From positions 60,833 to 124,832 of the forward strand of contig JALCBR010000004.1 in assembly GCA_028066245.1 (NCBI GenBank): a stretch of 64,000 nt of DNA, read 5' to 3'. Position 1 is the stretch's first letter; every line of letters begins with the position of its first letter. The notes beneath the pieces were generated by a model. It was not told where the DNA came from. It ran no database searches and worked only from the letters and a program-made list of their open reading frames with translations. This DNA is from Pirellulales bacterium. GTDB lineage: Bacteria; Planctomycetota; Planctomycetia; Pirellulales; S012-138. Positions 8,187 through 16,829 of the stretch are shown here, in pieces. A program made the translations under genes and the position numbers.

Positions 8187-10151
8187 TCAACGCTCAACAT
8201 GAATCCACTTCAACGGATGAATGTCACCACTGTTGGCATAAAAGCCCCTGACGCCTGGACGCACCAAGTGCATGCTCACTCGATGATAGAGCGGCAGGAC
8301 AGGGCATTCTTTCAACAGAATGGTCTCTGCCTCTTGCAGCAGGCTGAGGCGTTGTACCGGATCACTCTCCACGCCTGCCTGACCCAATAGCCGATCATAG
8401 TCGTCATTGGCCCAGCCAGCATCATTGAAAGGGCTGTCACTGGCAAACATGTGCAGGAAGGCGATGGGATCGGAGATATCGCCTGTCCAACCGCTCCGGG
8501 CGATGTCGAACTCACCCGCAGAGATGGCCGCTCGAAATGTGCCAAACTCGCGATTCTCCAGCGCAATGTGGATACCCGTCGCTTCGCGCCATTGGGATTG
8601 GATCAACTCCGCGATAGACCGATGCGTATCGCCGGTGTTGTAGAGCAGCTTCCATTGGCTGCCGTTCAGTGCCGTGAGGCTTCCAGCGTCTGCCTGTTGC
8701 AGCTCATGCCTGGCAGCAGTGGGATCTTCGGCAAGTACTTCTGCAGATGCATAACCCGAGATGCCCGGCGGCACAAAACCGCTTGCCGTCTCCTGTCCGC
8801 CGCGCAAGGCAGTGTCGACAACTTCCCGCCGGTTGATCGCCTGGCAAAACGCTCGGCGGATATGGATGTCGTTAAACGGCGGTCGGCGAACGTTAAACAC
8901 GTAGAAGTATGTTGAAAATGCGGGCGCGGCCTTGAGTGAGTTAGCCCTCACACGCCGCAAATCGTCCGCGAGGGAAACGGGCGTGGAAGGAACCCAATCG
9001 ACCAGCCCTGCTTCAAACAAGTTCAACATCGTTGCGGGAGATTCAACTGTGATTGCGTCCACCATTTCGCAGCCAACGTGACCCCGGTCCCAGTAATACG
9101 GATTCCGTTGCAAGCGAATTCGATCGCGCAGCCGTCGCTGCGCAACAACATACGCTCCGTTACTAATGAGCCTGTTGGGGTGTGTCCACTCACGGCCAGA
9201 ATGAGCTTCCAGGCAACGTTGATTGACTGGCGAGAGTGTGACATGCGCCAGCACTTGCAGGAAAGCTGGATTTGGTCGCATCAGTTCGATCTGCAAGGTG
9301 TGGGAATCGACAGCCCGAATCCCAACTTCGTGAAAGTCGAGCAAGACTTGCCGGCAATCTTCGATAGCACCGCTGTTGTCGGACTCGTTCTTGAATGAGT
9401 CTGACCCTTTCCCCGGCACTTCGGTAGAAGATCGGATTTGAAAAAACCGCGGCACACCGTCAACTTCAACGTGAAACGTTCCGCCGGCCACTTTCTCGAT
9501 GAGCGTGCCCCGCAACAACTGGCCACGCTTGTTTGAGTTCTCGGATTCGGCGTTCGGCAACGGCAGTTCCACCTCCACCGAGTCACCGACTGCAAGGTTT
9601 TGTGGGCTATTATACTTTTCCGCGTTGATGACATAGTCGCCGAGCAGGTGAGGATACGGTGCGGCCGTCTGCGGATCCAGTACGCGACGAAAGCTATACG
9701 CGAAATCATTCGCAGTAAGAGGAGAGTTGTCTGACCAACGTGCATCTTCTCGGATTTCAAATGTCCAAGTTTTTCCGTCTGGGGAAAGACATTTCCAACC
9801 ACCTTGTGTGGTGCGGATGATATTGCTCGCCATTCCTGGCTGTGGTTCTAATGTTTGTGGATGCAGCACGCACAACCCTTCAAACACGCCGCTCAAAACA
9901 CGCTGCGTTGACGAGTCAGAGGCGATCGCCGGGTCCAGCGAGCCCACGTCCGCAGCGTTGCAGAACGAAAAATGTGCCGCACGGCGCGTGATCGACAACG
10001 TACTCCAAACCGCAGCTAGCAGTAGCGCCAAGAAGCCGAGCAGGATGCCGATCGGTCGGGACACAGAGAGACTATGACATATGAGCAGGTTTACGGATCG
10101 TCCGTGCCGTTTGGTAGCACACCCTTCGTGTTGCAGGAATGTGCAATTCAC
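8187..10151 (-). CDS. oppA: Peptide ABC transporter substrate-binding protein (OppA-like, SBP_bac_5)
   Basis: A periplasmic or membrane-tethered peptide-binding protein that would feed OppB/OppC. A hydrophobic export/anchor segment is seen (about residues 34-50). Family landmarks follow: GSLDPAIASD, the EGLCVL region, WTFEIREDARWSD, DFAYSFRRVLDP, and the C-terminal SGWTGDISDP. An insertion of about 90 residues (about 183-275; it includes GDSVEVELP and GTFHVEVDGVPRFFQI) interrupts the usual EKYNSG-to-AVDSHTLQIEL join, so the protein is longer than ordinary OppA. The N-terminal 29 residues may not be translated: a GTG at 10064 gives a more usual signal sequence. oppA is first in the operon. Confidence 0.9.
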   Translation of the reverse strand: MNCTFLQHEGCATKRHGRSVNLLICHSLSVSRPIGILLGFLALLLAAVWSTLSITRRAAHFSFCNAADVGSLDPAIASDSSTQRVLSGVFEGLCVLHPQTLEPQPGMASNIIRTTQGGWKCLSPDGKTWTFEIREDARWSDNSPLTANDFAYSFRRVLDPQTAAPYPHLLGDYVINAEKYNSPQNLAVGDSVEVELPLPNAESENSNKRGQLLRGTLIEKVAGGTFHVEVDGVPRFFQIRSSTEVPGKGSDSFKNESDNSGAIEDCRQVLLDFHEVGIRAVDSHTLQIELMRPNPAFLQVLAHVTLSPVNQRCLEAHSGREWTHPNRLISNGAYVVAQRRLRDRIRLQRNPYYWDRGHVGCEMVDAITVESPATMLNLFEAGLVDWVPSTPVSLADDLRRVRANSLKAAPAFSTYFYVFNVRRPPFNDIHIRRAFCQAINRREVVDTALRGGQETASGFVPPGISGYASAEVLAEDPTAARHELQQADAGSLTALNGSQWKLLYNTGDTHRSIAELIQSQWREATGIHIALENREFGTFRAAISAGEFDIARSGWTGDISDPIAFLHMFASDSPFNDAGWANDDYDRLLGQAGVESDPVQRLSLLQEAETILLKECPVLPLYHRVSMHLVRPGVRGFYANSGDIHPLKWIHVER

Positions 10152-10502
10152 TCGTCAAATTCTAACACATTGATGTCTTGCCCAATTGATCGGTCTTCTT
10201 CTACAATGCCGTGCCAACAAACCTACTGCGGGCGTACTCTATTGCCAGCCGCTCAGCTGGATTCGCCTTTCTTGTTCAGTTGTATCATTTCGCAACATAT
10301 TTTGCGACAACTCCAACCTCAGCCGCGCGCGTTTTGTCGTGCACCCCGCAAGTGGCGCATTTTGCGTCAGTTCGGTATCCAGACCTTGGCTTACCAATGC
10401 GTTAACTTTCAACACGTCAGTCGGCCTTGCGGCGTGTGTCGCGAGAGGCTCTGTTTCATTCGTGTACAGTTTTAGGTGAACTCCCGGGAGGAACTCTATT
10501 CA
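10152..10502. promoter_or_regulatory. Divergent intergenic region oppA / ArsR-type regulator
   Basis: This 350 bp spacer must hold the promoters of oppA (minus) and of the ArsR-type gene (plus). It is richer in A+T than its surroundings (for example TTTCGCAACATATTTTGCG near 10286). I see an imperfect inverted pair, CGCAACATATTTTGCG, but no clear matching operator set. Confidence 0.35.
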
Positions 10503-10931
10503 ATGTCACCGACCGTCGCTGAAGCGGGCAACAACTCCAGCAATCGCAAATCCAAATCAAACCAACAACTCACGCCCGCTATGCTGGGTCTGACTCAGGC
10601 CAAGGAAAAGAACCTGAAGGAACTCGTTCAGGTATTTAAGCTCGCGGCGGACGAAACTCGGGCTCGCGTATTATTCTATTTGTGCAATACACCTGAGTTG
10701 CATGTGCGAGCCATTTGCGAATTAGTTGGCCAAAGCCAGCCTGCGGTCAGCCATCACCTAGCCCTACTGAGGTCCGCAGGCGTGATTCAATCGCGACGAG
10801 ACGGAAAGCACAACTATTATCGGATCGTACCCCGGCGGATTCGCCAGATGTTGACCCATTTCTACGACAAGCTCGTGGAATCGAATGCGATCGAAATTGA
10901 TAGTGCGTCGCTCAAATTCTCTTCGACGTAG
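10503..10931 (+). CDS. ArsR-family winged-helix transcriptional regulator
   Basis: A 142-residue DNA-binding protein. After a Ser/Asn-rich tail of about 35 residues comes a complete ArsR winged helix: VFKLAADETRARVLFYL, the recognition helix region [22 protein letters not shown], and the wing VIQSRRDGKHNYYRI. The start is set by GGGAGGA ending 11 bases before ATG 10503; an in-frame GTG at 10476 precedes that site and is less likely. There is no CxC metal-binding motif in the recognition helix, so metal sensing cannot be claimed. It is divergent from the opp operon, and may or may not control it. Confidence 0.88.
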   Translation: MSPTVAEAGNNSSNRKSKSNQQLTPAMLGLTQAKEKNLKELVQVFKLAADETRARVLFYLCNTPELHVRAICELVGQSQPAVSHHLALLRSAGVIQSRRDGKHNYYRIVPRRIRQMLTHFYDKLVESNAIEIDSASLKFSST

Positions 10932-10981
10932 TTCTCCTCCAGGCAGGCTGCCGTCAGAGAGCAGATTCAGCGTGTTGGTTC

Positions 10982-11019
10982 AGGCTCCGCTATTCTCAAC
11001 TGCAAGAGTGGCGGAGCCT
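10982..11019 (+). terminator. 15-bp hairpin downstream of the ArsR-type gene
   Basis: AGGCTCCGC...GCGGAGCCT arms extend inward (TATTCT/AGAGTG, with two G-U pairs) to a 15-bp stem closing an 8-base loop. It sits 50 bases after the regulator's stop and 120 bases before pyrB. No T-run follows, so it may be a transcript-end structure or a weak terminator rather than a classical intrinsic one. Confidence 0.5.
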
Positions 11020-11140
11020 CTCTCACGTGCGCTTTGGCCCTGTTCCTGCCAATCCGCGTCGCACTACAATGCAAAAGTCAGGCTGATGAGATAATTTCCG
11101 GTCAGTTCGGCTTTCTCCTTGTTGCGGACAAAATTTCACC

Positions 11141-12121
11141 ATGAGTGAAACGGTTGATTTGTCGGAAGACCTTGAGTTCACGTGTGTTCCCAGCCTTTGG
11201 CAGCGAAAACATCTGCTGGGGCTGGAGGAACTAACGGCCGCGGAAATTCGATTGATCTTGGACGTGGCGGCACAGATCAAGAGTGCGACCGCTGGCTGCC
11301 GTGACCGAGTTTCCGCCTTGAACGGTCGGACCGTGGCCAATCTGTTTTTCGAGAACTCGACGCGAACCAAGACCAGCTTTACACTTGCCGCCAAACGTCT
11401 CGGAGGCGACGTCGTCGATTTTTCCTCGAACACCAGCAGCCTTTCCAAAGGCGAAACCATCATCGACACGGCAAAGACGCTGGAAGCGATGAACATGGAC
11501 GCTGTGATTGTCCGTCATCGCACGCCTGGCACGCCGCACCTGCTTGCGCAAAACCTCGAGTGTTCTGTCATCAATGCCGGCGATGGGCCGCACGAACACC
11601 CAACCCAGGGTTTGCTGGATATTCTCACCATTCTGGAACATCGTGGCACTGTCGAAGATCTGACTGTCGCCCTGGTGGGAGACATCTCACACAGCCGTAC
11701 GGCGCGGAGCAACATCTTCGGACTGAAGAAGTTGGGGGCTCGCGTCATCGTCTGTGGTCCGGCAACGCTTGTTTCTCGCCGCTGGGAGAAGTTTGGTGTG
11801 GAGGTTGCTCACAACTTGGACGAAATCGTTCCTCGTTGTGACGTGCTCAACCTGTTGCGAATCCAGTTTGAGCGGCAGCAGACGCGACCATTTCCTTCCG
11901 TGCGTGAATACGCGCACCTGTACGCCATGAATCGCCGTCGAATGGCAATCGCCAAAGACAATGTTTTGATTATGGCGCCCGGACCGATCAATCGCGGCGT
12001 GGAGATCTCCGCAGACGTTGCTGACGGAGAACATTCGGTGATCCTGGAACAGGTCACCAACGGGCTGGCGGTGCGCATGGCCGTGCTTTGGCTCTGCTGC
12101 GGTCCGCGGGAAATAGGCTGA
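11141..12121 (+). CDS. pyrB: Aspartate carbamoyltransferase catalytic subunit
   Basis: A 326-residue enzyme that condenses carbamoyl phosphate with L-aspartate in de novo pyrimidine synthesis. The carbamoyl-phosphate loop [12 protein letters not shown] (S73-T76) and the HPTQGLLD motif (in [10 protein letters not shown]) are intact, as are SLSKGE (the 80s-loop region) and [12 protein letters not shown] near the C-terminus. Length and motifs match the bacterial family. The start ATG gives an N-terminal extension of about 20 residues before the usual LLGLEEL. It is not in a pyr operon here, and no PyrI or PyrC is adjacent. Confidence 0.96.
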   Translation: MSETVDLSEDLEFTCVPSLWQRKHLLGLEELTAAEIRLILDVAAQIKSATAGCRDRVSALNGRTVANLFFENSTRTKTSFTLAAKRLGGDVVDFSSNTSSLSKGETIIDTAKTLEAMNMDAVIVRHRTPGTPHLLAQNLECSVINAGDGPHEHPTQGLLDILTILEHRGTVEDLTVALVGDISHSRTARSNIFGLKKLGARVIVCGPATLVSRRWEKFGVEVAHNLDEIVPRCDVLNLLRIQFERQQTRPFPSVREYAHLYAMNRRRMAIAKDNVLIMAPGPINRGVEISADVADGEHSVILEQVTNGLAVRMAVLWLCCGPREIG

Positions 12122-12224
12122 GAGCTTGTCAGCCGGAAGCGATCTCGGTCAGGTTTACCGGAGCAAACGGCCTCGCGTGTCTGCGACACACGGACACAAC
12201 TCCGGAACATTCAGGCAGAGCCGC

Positions 12225-13127
12225 TTAATGGTTGATGCCGTGCTTCTGCCGCTCTTTGGCTTTTCGGGAAGCGGCTTCAAGGATCTTCTTCTCTTTCTTG
12301 GTCAGACTGTCTTGCCCTTGCTCTGAGATCTTGGCGAGGATCGCATCAACTTGCGCATCAATATCGGCTTCCTGGAAGTCATCAGAGCCTGAACTGCCTG
12401 CTCTGGGTTGGTGGATCTTCAGTTTGGGCCGATTGATGCGATGCTTGACTCCCTTCATGGAGAACTGCGTGGGCAGCGGAGTCGCCAGCGTCCAACCGGT
12501 CGTATAGAAAACAAATCCCAACAATGCCCCGCCCAAGTGTGCGGCATAGGCAACTCTCGAAGTATCAGGAATACCCGCAACGGCAGAGAACATCTTTACA
12601 ACGTCAAGCCCCACAACCACCATGCCAAGCACCCATGCTGGCACGGGCGCTCCCCAAAATAACAGCGTCCGTCGCGGATGATGCAGCACGCTGGCGATAA
12701 TCATGCCCACCACTCCTCCGGAAGCCCCAACAACGACACTCAAAGTTCCGCCTTCAATGAGATAGGAGGAACCAATCCATATCAGCCCGGAGAGAACAAT
12801 GGTTGATAGATAAAACTCCAGGAAGCGGCGCTTTCCGTGAATGACTTCGACATCACTCCCGAAGAGATACAACCCCCACATGTTGAATAGGAGGTGGAAA
12901 ACGTCTCCATGGAGAAAACCATACGTTAGCAATTGCCAGAGCTTCCATGGCTGCTGAACGACAGTGTTCTCCAGCCACAGCGTCTGCCGAATCTGCTCGC
13001 CGGAGAGCCAGTCCAGCACGAAGACCACCACATTAATGATGATCATGATCGCCACAGCGGAGAGCTGAGAGTTCAGCACGATTCCGCGTGGTGCTTCCCG
13101 GTAGTATTCTCTGTCGTGCAGTCCCAT
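12225..13127 (-). CDS. Rhomboid-family intramembrane serine protease
   Basis: About 300 residues with six or more membrane helices. The protease core is visible: WQLLTYGFLHGDVFHLLFNMWGLYLFG split by the HxxxN-like FHLLFN region, the catalytic serine in VVGASGGVVG (about S136) and the catalytic histidine in YAAHLGGALLG (about H197). After the last helix is a charged cytoplasmic tail (AQVDAILAKISEQGQDSLT, then KKEKKILEAASRKAKER), a C-terminal segment seen in many planctomycete rhomboids. The start chosen is ATG 13127 (MGLHDREYY); ATG 13142 is a close alternative. The open frame extends to 13340 but that part has no membrane-protein character. Substrate is unknown. Confidence 0.9.
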   Translation of the reverse strand: MGLHDREYYREAPRGIVLNSQLSAVAIMIIINVVVFVLDWLSGEQIRQTLWLENTVVQQPWKLWQLLTYGFLHGDVFHLLFNMWGLYLFGSDVEVIHGKRRFLEFYLSTIVLSGLIWIGSSYLIEGGTLSVVVGASGGVVGMIIASVLHHPRRTLLFWGAPVPAWVLGMVVVGLDVVKMFSAVAGIPDTSRVAYAAHLGGALLGFVFYTTGWTLATPLPTQFSMKGVKHRINRPKLKIHQPRAGSSGSDDFQEADIDAQVDAILAKISEQGQDSLTKKEKKILEAASRKAKERQKHGINH

Positions 13128-13273
13128 CAGGGAAATTCCCATCGCCAGAGCGCTGAGGCTGGCTGCAGCGTCTCCGCATCCGTGATTTCTGGTCCTGTTT
13201 GCCCGCATAGGCGCGAACAAGCATCGCCTGCCAGCAGTATTATAGCCCTCGCGCGTATTCCGCAACTCGTGAA

Positions 13274-13312
13274 TCAAAAACGCCCGGGAGGGACCGCGTC
13301 CTCCCGGGCGTT
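13274..13312 (-). terminator. Intrinsic terminator of the ECF sigma operon
   Basis: A perfect 13-bp GC-rich stem (arms AACGCCCGGGAGG / CCTCCCGGGCGTT) with an 8-base loop. On the minus strand it is followed directly by TTTTTGATTC. It lies 54 bases after the stop of the secretin-N-domain gene and so ends that transcript before the rhomboid gene. Confidence 0.88.
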
Positions 13313-13365
13313 GAGTGTGAAATTTGGCGCAGACGTTCAAGCCTGATCAATGCAATCGAAGCTGC

Positions 13366-14787
13366 TCAATCCTCGAGAATCTGGACCACAAAGATGGCTG
13401 TTTTGTTGTCTGCCGGGGAAACACCCAAGACGGTGAAATGACCTGGCTGCGTGAAAATCTGCGTGGACGCCTGTGCGACGGGGAAACGACCGCTCCCTCG
13501 TCCTGTGGACAGCGAAACGTTCAACGTCAGCCGGAGTCGCTTGCCCTCGCTGTGGACAAGTCCTGCACTTTGAAGGTAATAGTCCTCTCCCCCGTACAAA
13601 ATCCTGCCGGCGCACTCAATGGAGCCGGTGGAATTGACCATCATTTGTCCGGCAAGCTCTAAGTTATCGAAACCATAGCTTGCCAATTCAGCAGCTACTG
13701 GCTGCAAGCCTTCAGTGAGGGAACCCCTTTCAACAGATTCCTCACCTGCGGAGAGCCAAATCAGTCGGATTTTATAAGACGACTCTCTATTCTCAACTGA
13801 GGTGTCCGTCATCGCCGCGCTCTCGTTTGTCCCGTCTAATTCTCGCAGTAAGCTTTCTATCTGTTCATGGTGCGAATCACTGGCATAGAAGATGATTGTA
13901 TTGGTCCGGGAGTCAACCGATGCGCGCACATCTGACATCCCTGAAAAGACAGACGAGACTGCATCCAGCACCTGATCAGCGTCAGCGTGCCGCAGGGCAT
14001 ACGTTCGGATGGAATAGAGTTCGTTGTCTCCTGGGACATCTAAGCTGTCCAGAATCGTTTTGACAAACTCAACAGCCGCCGCATCACCGCGAATCAACAG
14101 AGCGTTCCGCCGCGAATCTGCGACGATGTTCAACGGCATCCCGATAGCCGCCTGCTCAACCAGCGCAGCCGTTTCTTCCGCACTCGTGAATTCCAAATTG
14201 ACGACGGTGAACTCCGTGCCCCCTTGCTGATTTGCTTCCGTATCGTTGCCTATTTCACGATCCAAGTGACTGATGAGCGCTTCAACCACTTGCACGTTCT
14301 CAGATGAGCCTCTGACCAGAATAGAATTCGTGCGTTGATCGACAGCCAAGCTCATTCTATCGACATCCAACAACCTCTCCATAATCTCGACCACCTGTCG
14401 GCAGTTCGCGTTGACAAGAGCAAACACCTTGAGTCTGCGCTCGCCAGGCTGTGATTGTCCCACGACGTCCAACCGGTTGAGCAAGTCAGCAATCTGCTCG
14501 AGTTCGTCCGCCGTGCCGCTAGCAATCACAGCATTCGACCTCGGATCCGCAGTCAGCCGCGTGCGTTCGAGTTCCAAGGATTCATAGACAATACGCACGG
14601 CATCTTGCGCGGAAGTATTGGCCAGCGGGAACAAACGTAGTTCTGACTCATCGCTCTCAGGCTGTTGCCCAGCGACCAATTTCGTGCTTGCGTCCAGAAC
14701 AGCAGAACCTGCAGCGACGTCCGGATGATCGTCAGTGATTGCCAAGGCGAACACTGCTGGGAAAACTAGAAATAATTTCAATAACAT
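13366..14787 (-). CDS. Secreted protein with tandem secretin N-domains (NolW/Secretin_N type)
   Basis: A 473-residue exported protein. The start is the ATG at 14787, preceded by GAGGGAG eight bases upstream, giving the signal sequence MLLKLFLVFPAVFALAI. At least four tandem copies of the small alpha/beta N-domain of secretins follow (about 50-115, 122-190, 205-275, 280-345). Each has the pattern hydrophobic-strand, ADPRSNAVIASGTADELEQI-like strand-helix and LLNRLD ending. The last ~100 residues differ and hold no secretin beta-barrel. It is the third gene of the ECF sigma/anti-sigma operon, so it is probably an envelope component under that sigma factor. Exact function is unknown. Confidence 0.85.
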   Translation of the reverse strand: MLLKLFLVFPAVFALAITDDHPDVAAGSAVLDASTKLVAGQQPESDESELRLFPLANTSAQDAVRIVYESLELERTRLTADPRSNAVIASGTADELEQIADLLNRLDVVGQSQPGERRLKVFALVNANCRQVVEIMERLLDVDRMSLAVDQRTNSILVRGSSENVQVVEALISHLDREIGNDTEANQQGGTEFTVVNLEFTSAEETAALVEQAAIGMPLNIVADSRRNALLIRGDAAAVEFVKTILDSLDVPGDNELYSIRTYALRHADADQVLDAVSSVFSGMSDVRASVDSRTNTIIFYASDSHHEQIESLLRELDGTNESAAMTDTSVENRESSYKIRLIWLSAGEESVERGSLTEGLQPVAAELASYGFDNLELAGQMMVNSTGSIECAGRILYGGEDYYLQSAGLVHSEGKRLRLTLNVSLSTGRGSGRFPVAQASTQIFTQPGHFTVLGVSPADNKTAIFVVQILED

Positions 14788-14898
14788 AAGTACTTCTCCC
14801 TCAATGAACGCAATCATGAATGCGCGTGATGTGTTCAGTTCGTGGAATCTGTGATATCGGCGAGTGCGACGCGACTCGCTCGATCCAAAATCTCGCTA

Positions 14899-15573
14899 CT
14901 ACGGACGTGGACGTTTTTCGCCGGTACTTCCCAACGGCTCCATTAGCCAAACAATGGTCACTGCTGGATTGTTAGACTTAACGGGCAACTGATCGTAAGG
15001 CGATTTCCCAACCTGCTTGACAAGTGATGGCCATGATTTGCCAACGGGCAGGCGAATACTGCCATCGCTCCCCGTAGATTGCGCGATCATGTCCGCGCTT
15101 TCCGGTTGTGGACTTACACTGCCGTCAGTATGTGCTAAAGCGCTATCTGTTCCGGCTCCCCGTGTTTCCCCCGGCGAGCGAGGGACATTCACCCGACGAT
15201 TCCCGGAATCCATCACCAAAAACGTAAACGCAACGGCGACAAGCACAATCGCTGCGGCGGCAATCCACGGGAAAACACTTCGGCGAACTTTCGGATAACC
15301 ACCATCTCCGCCAGCGGGACGCTCCCAAATGCGAGCGATTGGCGTCTTGGGGAGTTGTGATCGAATTCGCGCCGCAAGAACTTCCGTCGAATCATCCACC
15401 ATGACGCCGTTCTCAGCGCCATCCCAAGTAGCAAGCGAAGCGTAGAGCTGACGATATTCGGCAACGGCACTGCGACACGCGGCGCAATCCGGCAGGTGTT
15501 CTTCAAAAGCCAGCCGCTCTCGTACAGGAAGGTCGCGGTCTAAGAAATCGTCAAGTCGGTAGCAATGATTCAT
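14899..15573 (-). CDS. Zinc-finger anti-sigma factor (membrane)
   Basis: A 224-residue protein with the ZAS-type motif HLPDCAAC (HxxxCxxC) at about residues 26-33, a cytoplasmic sigma-binding region, one membrane span (VFPWIAAAAIVLVAVAFTFLV, about 102-122) and a periplasmic tail rich in Ser, Gly and Pro. Its ATG overlaps the sigma-factor stop by four bases (ATGA), so the two are translated in coupling, as is usual for an anti-sigma/sigma pair. The tail ends in a small folded-looking region (NPAVTIVWLMEPLG). Confidence 0.9.
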   Translation of the reverse strand: MNHCYRLDDFLDRDLPVRERLAFEEHLPDCAACRSAVAEYRQLYASLATWDGAENGVMVDDSTEVLAARIRSQLPKTPIARIWERPAGGDGGYPKVRRSVFPWIAAAAIVLVAVAFTFLVMDSGNRRVNVPRSPGETRGAGTDSALAHTDGSVSPQPESADMIAQSTGSDGSIRLPVGKSWPSLVKQVGKSPYDQLPVKSNNPAVTIVWLMEPLGSTGEKRPRP

Positions 15574-16295
15574 CTGTTCGTGTCAGCCAATGGCGGGTTT
15601 GGATGATTGAGAACTTGCTTCTGAGCATTCTGTGGTGTTTGATCGTCACCGGTTGTTCCAGTTGTGTGAGCAAACTTCCTCCGCATGGCTGCCCGAGCGA
15701 CCGACAAACTTGACTTCACAGCCCGCCGATCAATTTGCAATACATGGGCAATCTCATCGATGCTCAATTCTTCGCAGGCGTGCAGGGTGAGGACTTCGCG
15801 CTGTCGGGGGGGCAGGGTTTGCAACGCGACGATAGCCGAGGAAGCGTCTTCTTTGTGTTGCAGACGAACAGTATGATTACTTGTGGCGGAAACACTTGCT
15901 CCGCATGGCGGCTCGGAAGTCAATGCCTCAACATTTGGGCTGCGGGAACGTTTCCGAAGCCAGTCACGAAAGGTGTTTGCCGCAATCCGCAGCAGCCAGG
16001 CCCGTGCCGCGGTTGAATCGCGCAGACCATTACGTCCGCGCCAAGCGCGGAGAAACGTCTCTTGCGCCAGATCGGCCGCTTCGTGCGGGTCGCCCGTCAG
16101 GCGATGCAGAAACCGTAAAACCCGATCCAAGTGCGCTGCCAGCAGTTCATTCACAACAGGACGTAGCCTTGAAGGAAACTTCGCCGTCGGCGTATGCCAG
16201 TACGCAACGCGGTGAGTTCCTAGAAGGGTAGACGAAGATGGCGGTCGCAGGTCAAAAAGAAAACCTACGCCGCAAGCTGGTGCGGAAAATGCCAC
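15570..16295 (-). CDS. ECF (sigma-70 family) RNA polymerase sigma factor
   Basis: An extracytoplasmic-function sigma factor. Region 2 reads RVLRFLHRLTGDPHEAADLAQETFLRAWRG, and region 4 reads LQTLPPRQREVLTLHACEELSIDEIAHVL followed by RRAVKSSLSVARAAMRR. It overlaps the anti-sigma gene by four bases. The frame opens at GTG 16295 (preceded by GAGGA with almost no spacing), but the first 47 residues do not look like sigma factor; GTG 16154 would give a protein starting just before region 2. Cognate promoters cannot be identified with confidence from one window, but the operon's own promoter is the natural target. Confidence 0.9.
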   Translation of the reverse strand: MAFSAPACGVGFLFDLRPPSSSTLLGTHRVAYWHTPTAKFPSRLRPVVNELLAAHLDRVLRFLHRLTGDPHEAADLAQETFLRAWRGRNGLRDSTAARAWLLRIAANTFRDWLRKRSRSPNVEALTSEPPCGASVSATSNHTVRLQHKEDASSAIVALQTLPPRQREVLTLHACEELSIDEIAHVLQIDRRAVKSSLSVARAAMRRKFAHTTGTTGDDQTPQNAQKQVLNHPNPPLADTNR

Positions 16296-16298
16296 TCC

Positions 16299-16724
16299 TC
16301 ACCGCTGATCAACAATCTGCTGAATGGACCAAAGCCCATCGGTCGGATCGCGGAAAAATTGGGGCAAGCTGAGCGGCTCCCGTGTCCAAAATTCAAACGA
16401 CGCGATATCGCAACCGCGCACACTGGAAACCTCCAGCCGCGCCTCACTCAGGGTGATCGCCTTGATCCGGCAGGTGATGTTCTTCGCCTCGTCCGTAGGC
16501 ACGCGACGAATCTCGATCCCCTGCGCAACATCAAACTTGGGCTGCCCGACAACCCAACCTCCGGGGATTGCGATCGAAAACCCCTTGGCCGCTCCTCCAG
16601 CTTGTTGTTCGTTGATCTTCTTCCAGTTGACGGTCACACGGTAATGTTCAGCATGAGCAGGGATTGTCATCGTCATCATGCAAGTGAACGAAAGGATCAA
16701 TGAGCCAATGAAAGAGCGACACAT
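16299..16724 (-). CDS. Small secreted protein of unknown function
   Basis: 141 residues from the ATG at 16724, which has GGGAG six bases upstream and starts a clear signal peptide (MCRSFIGSLILSFTCMMTMT, cleavage near PAHA-EHYR). The mature part has alternating polar and hydrophobic residues suggesting a beta-rich domain, with three Cys (near ITCRIK, VRGCDIAS). I do not recognise a family. Its stop is four bases before the longest sigma-factor frame, so it may be first gene of the ECF operon. Confidence 0.7.
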   Translation of the reverse strand: MCRSFIGSLILSFTCMMTMTIPAHAEHYRVTVNWKKINEQQAGGAAKGFSIAIPGGWVVGQPKFDVAQGIEIRRVPTDEAKNITCRIKAITLSEARLEVSSVRGCDIASFEFWTREPLSLPQFFRDPTDGLWSIQQIVDQR

Positions 16725-16829
16725 CGCGAACTCCCAGACAAGTTGAGAGAAACAGTCCACAAAAAAAACGGAAGGGCTGCCAAGTGCATTCGGCAGCCGC
16801 TTCCGCATTTGTACCAAGTGGCAGTTTAG

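Noticed and set aside
12122..12224. Terminator between pyrB and the rhomboid gene
   Set aside because: Only a five-bp GTGTC/GACAC hairpin is present; too weak to call.
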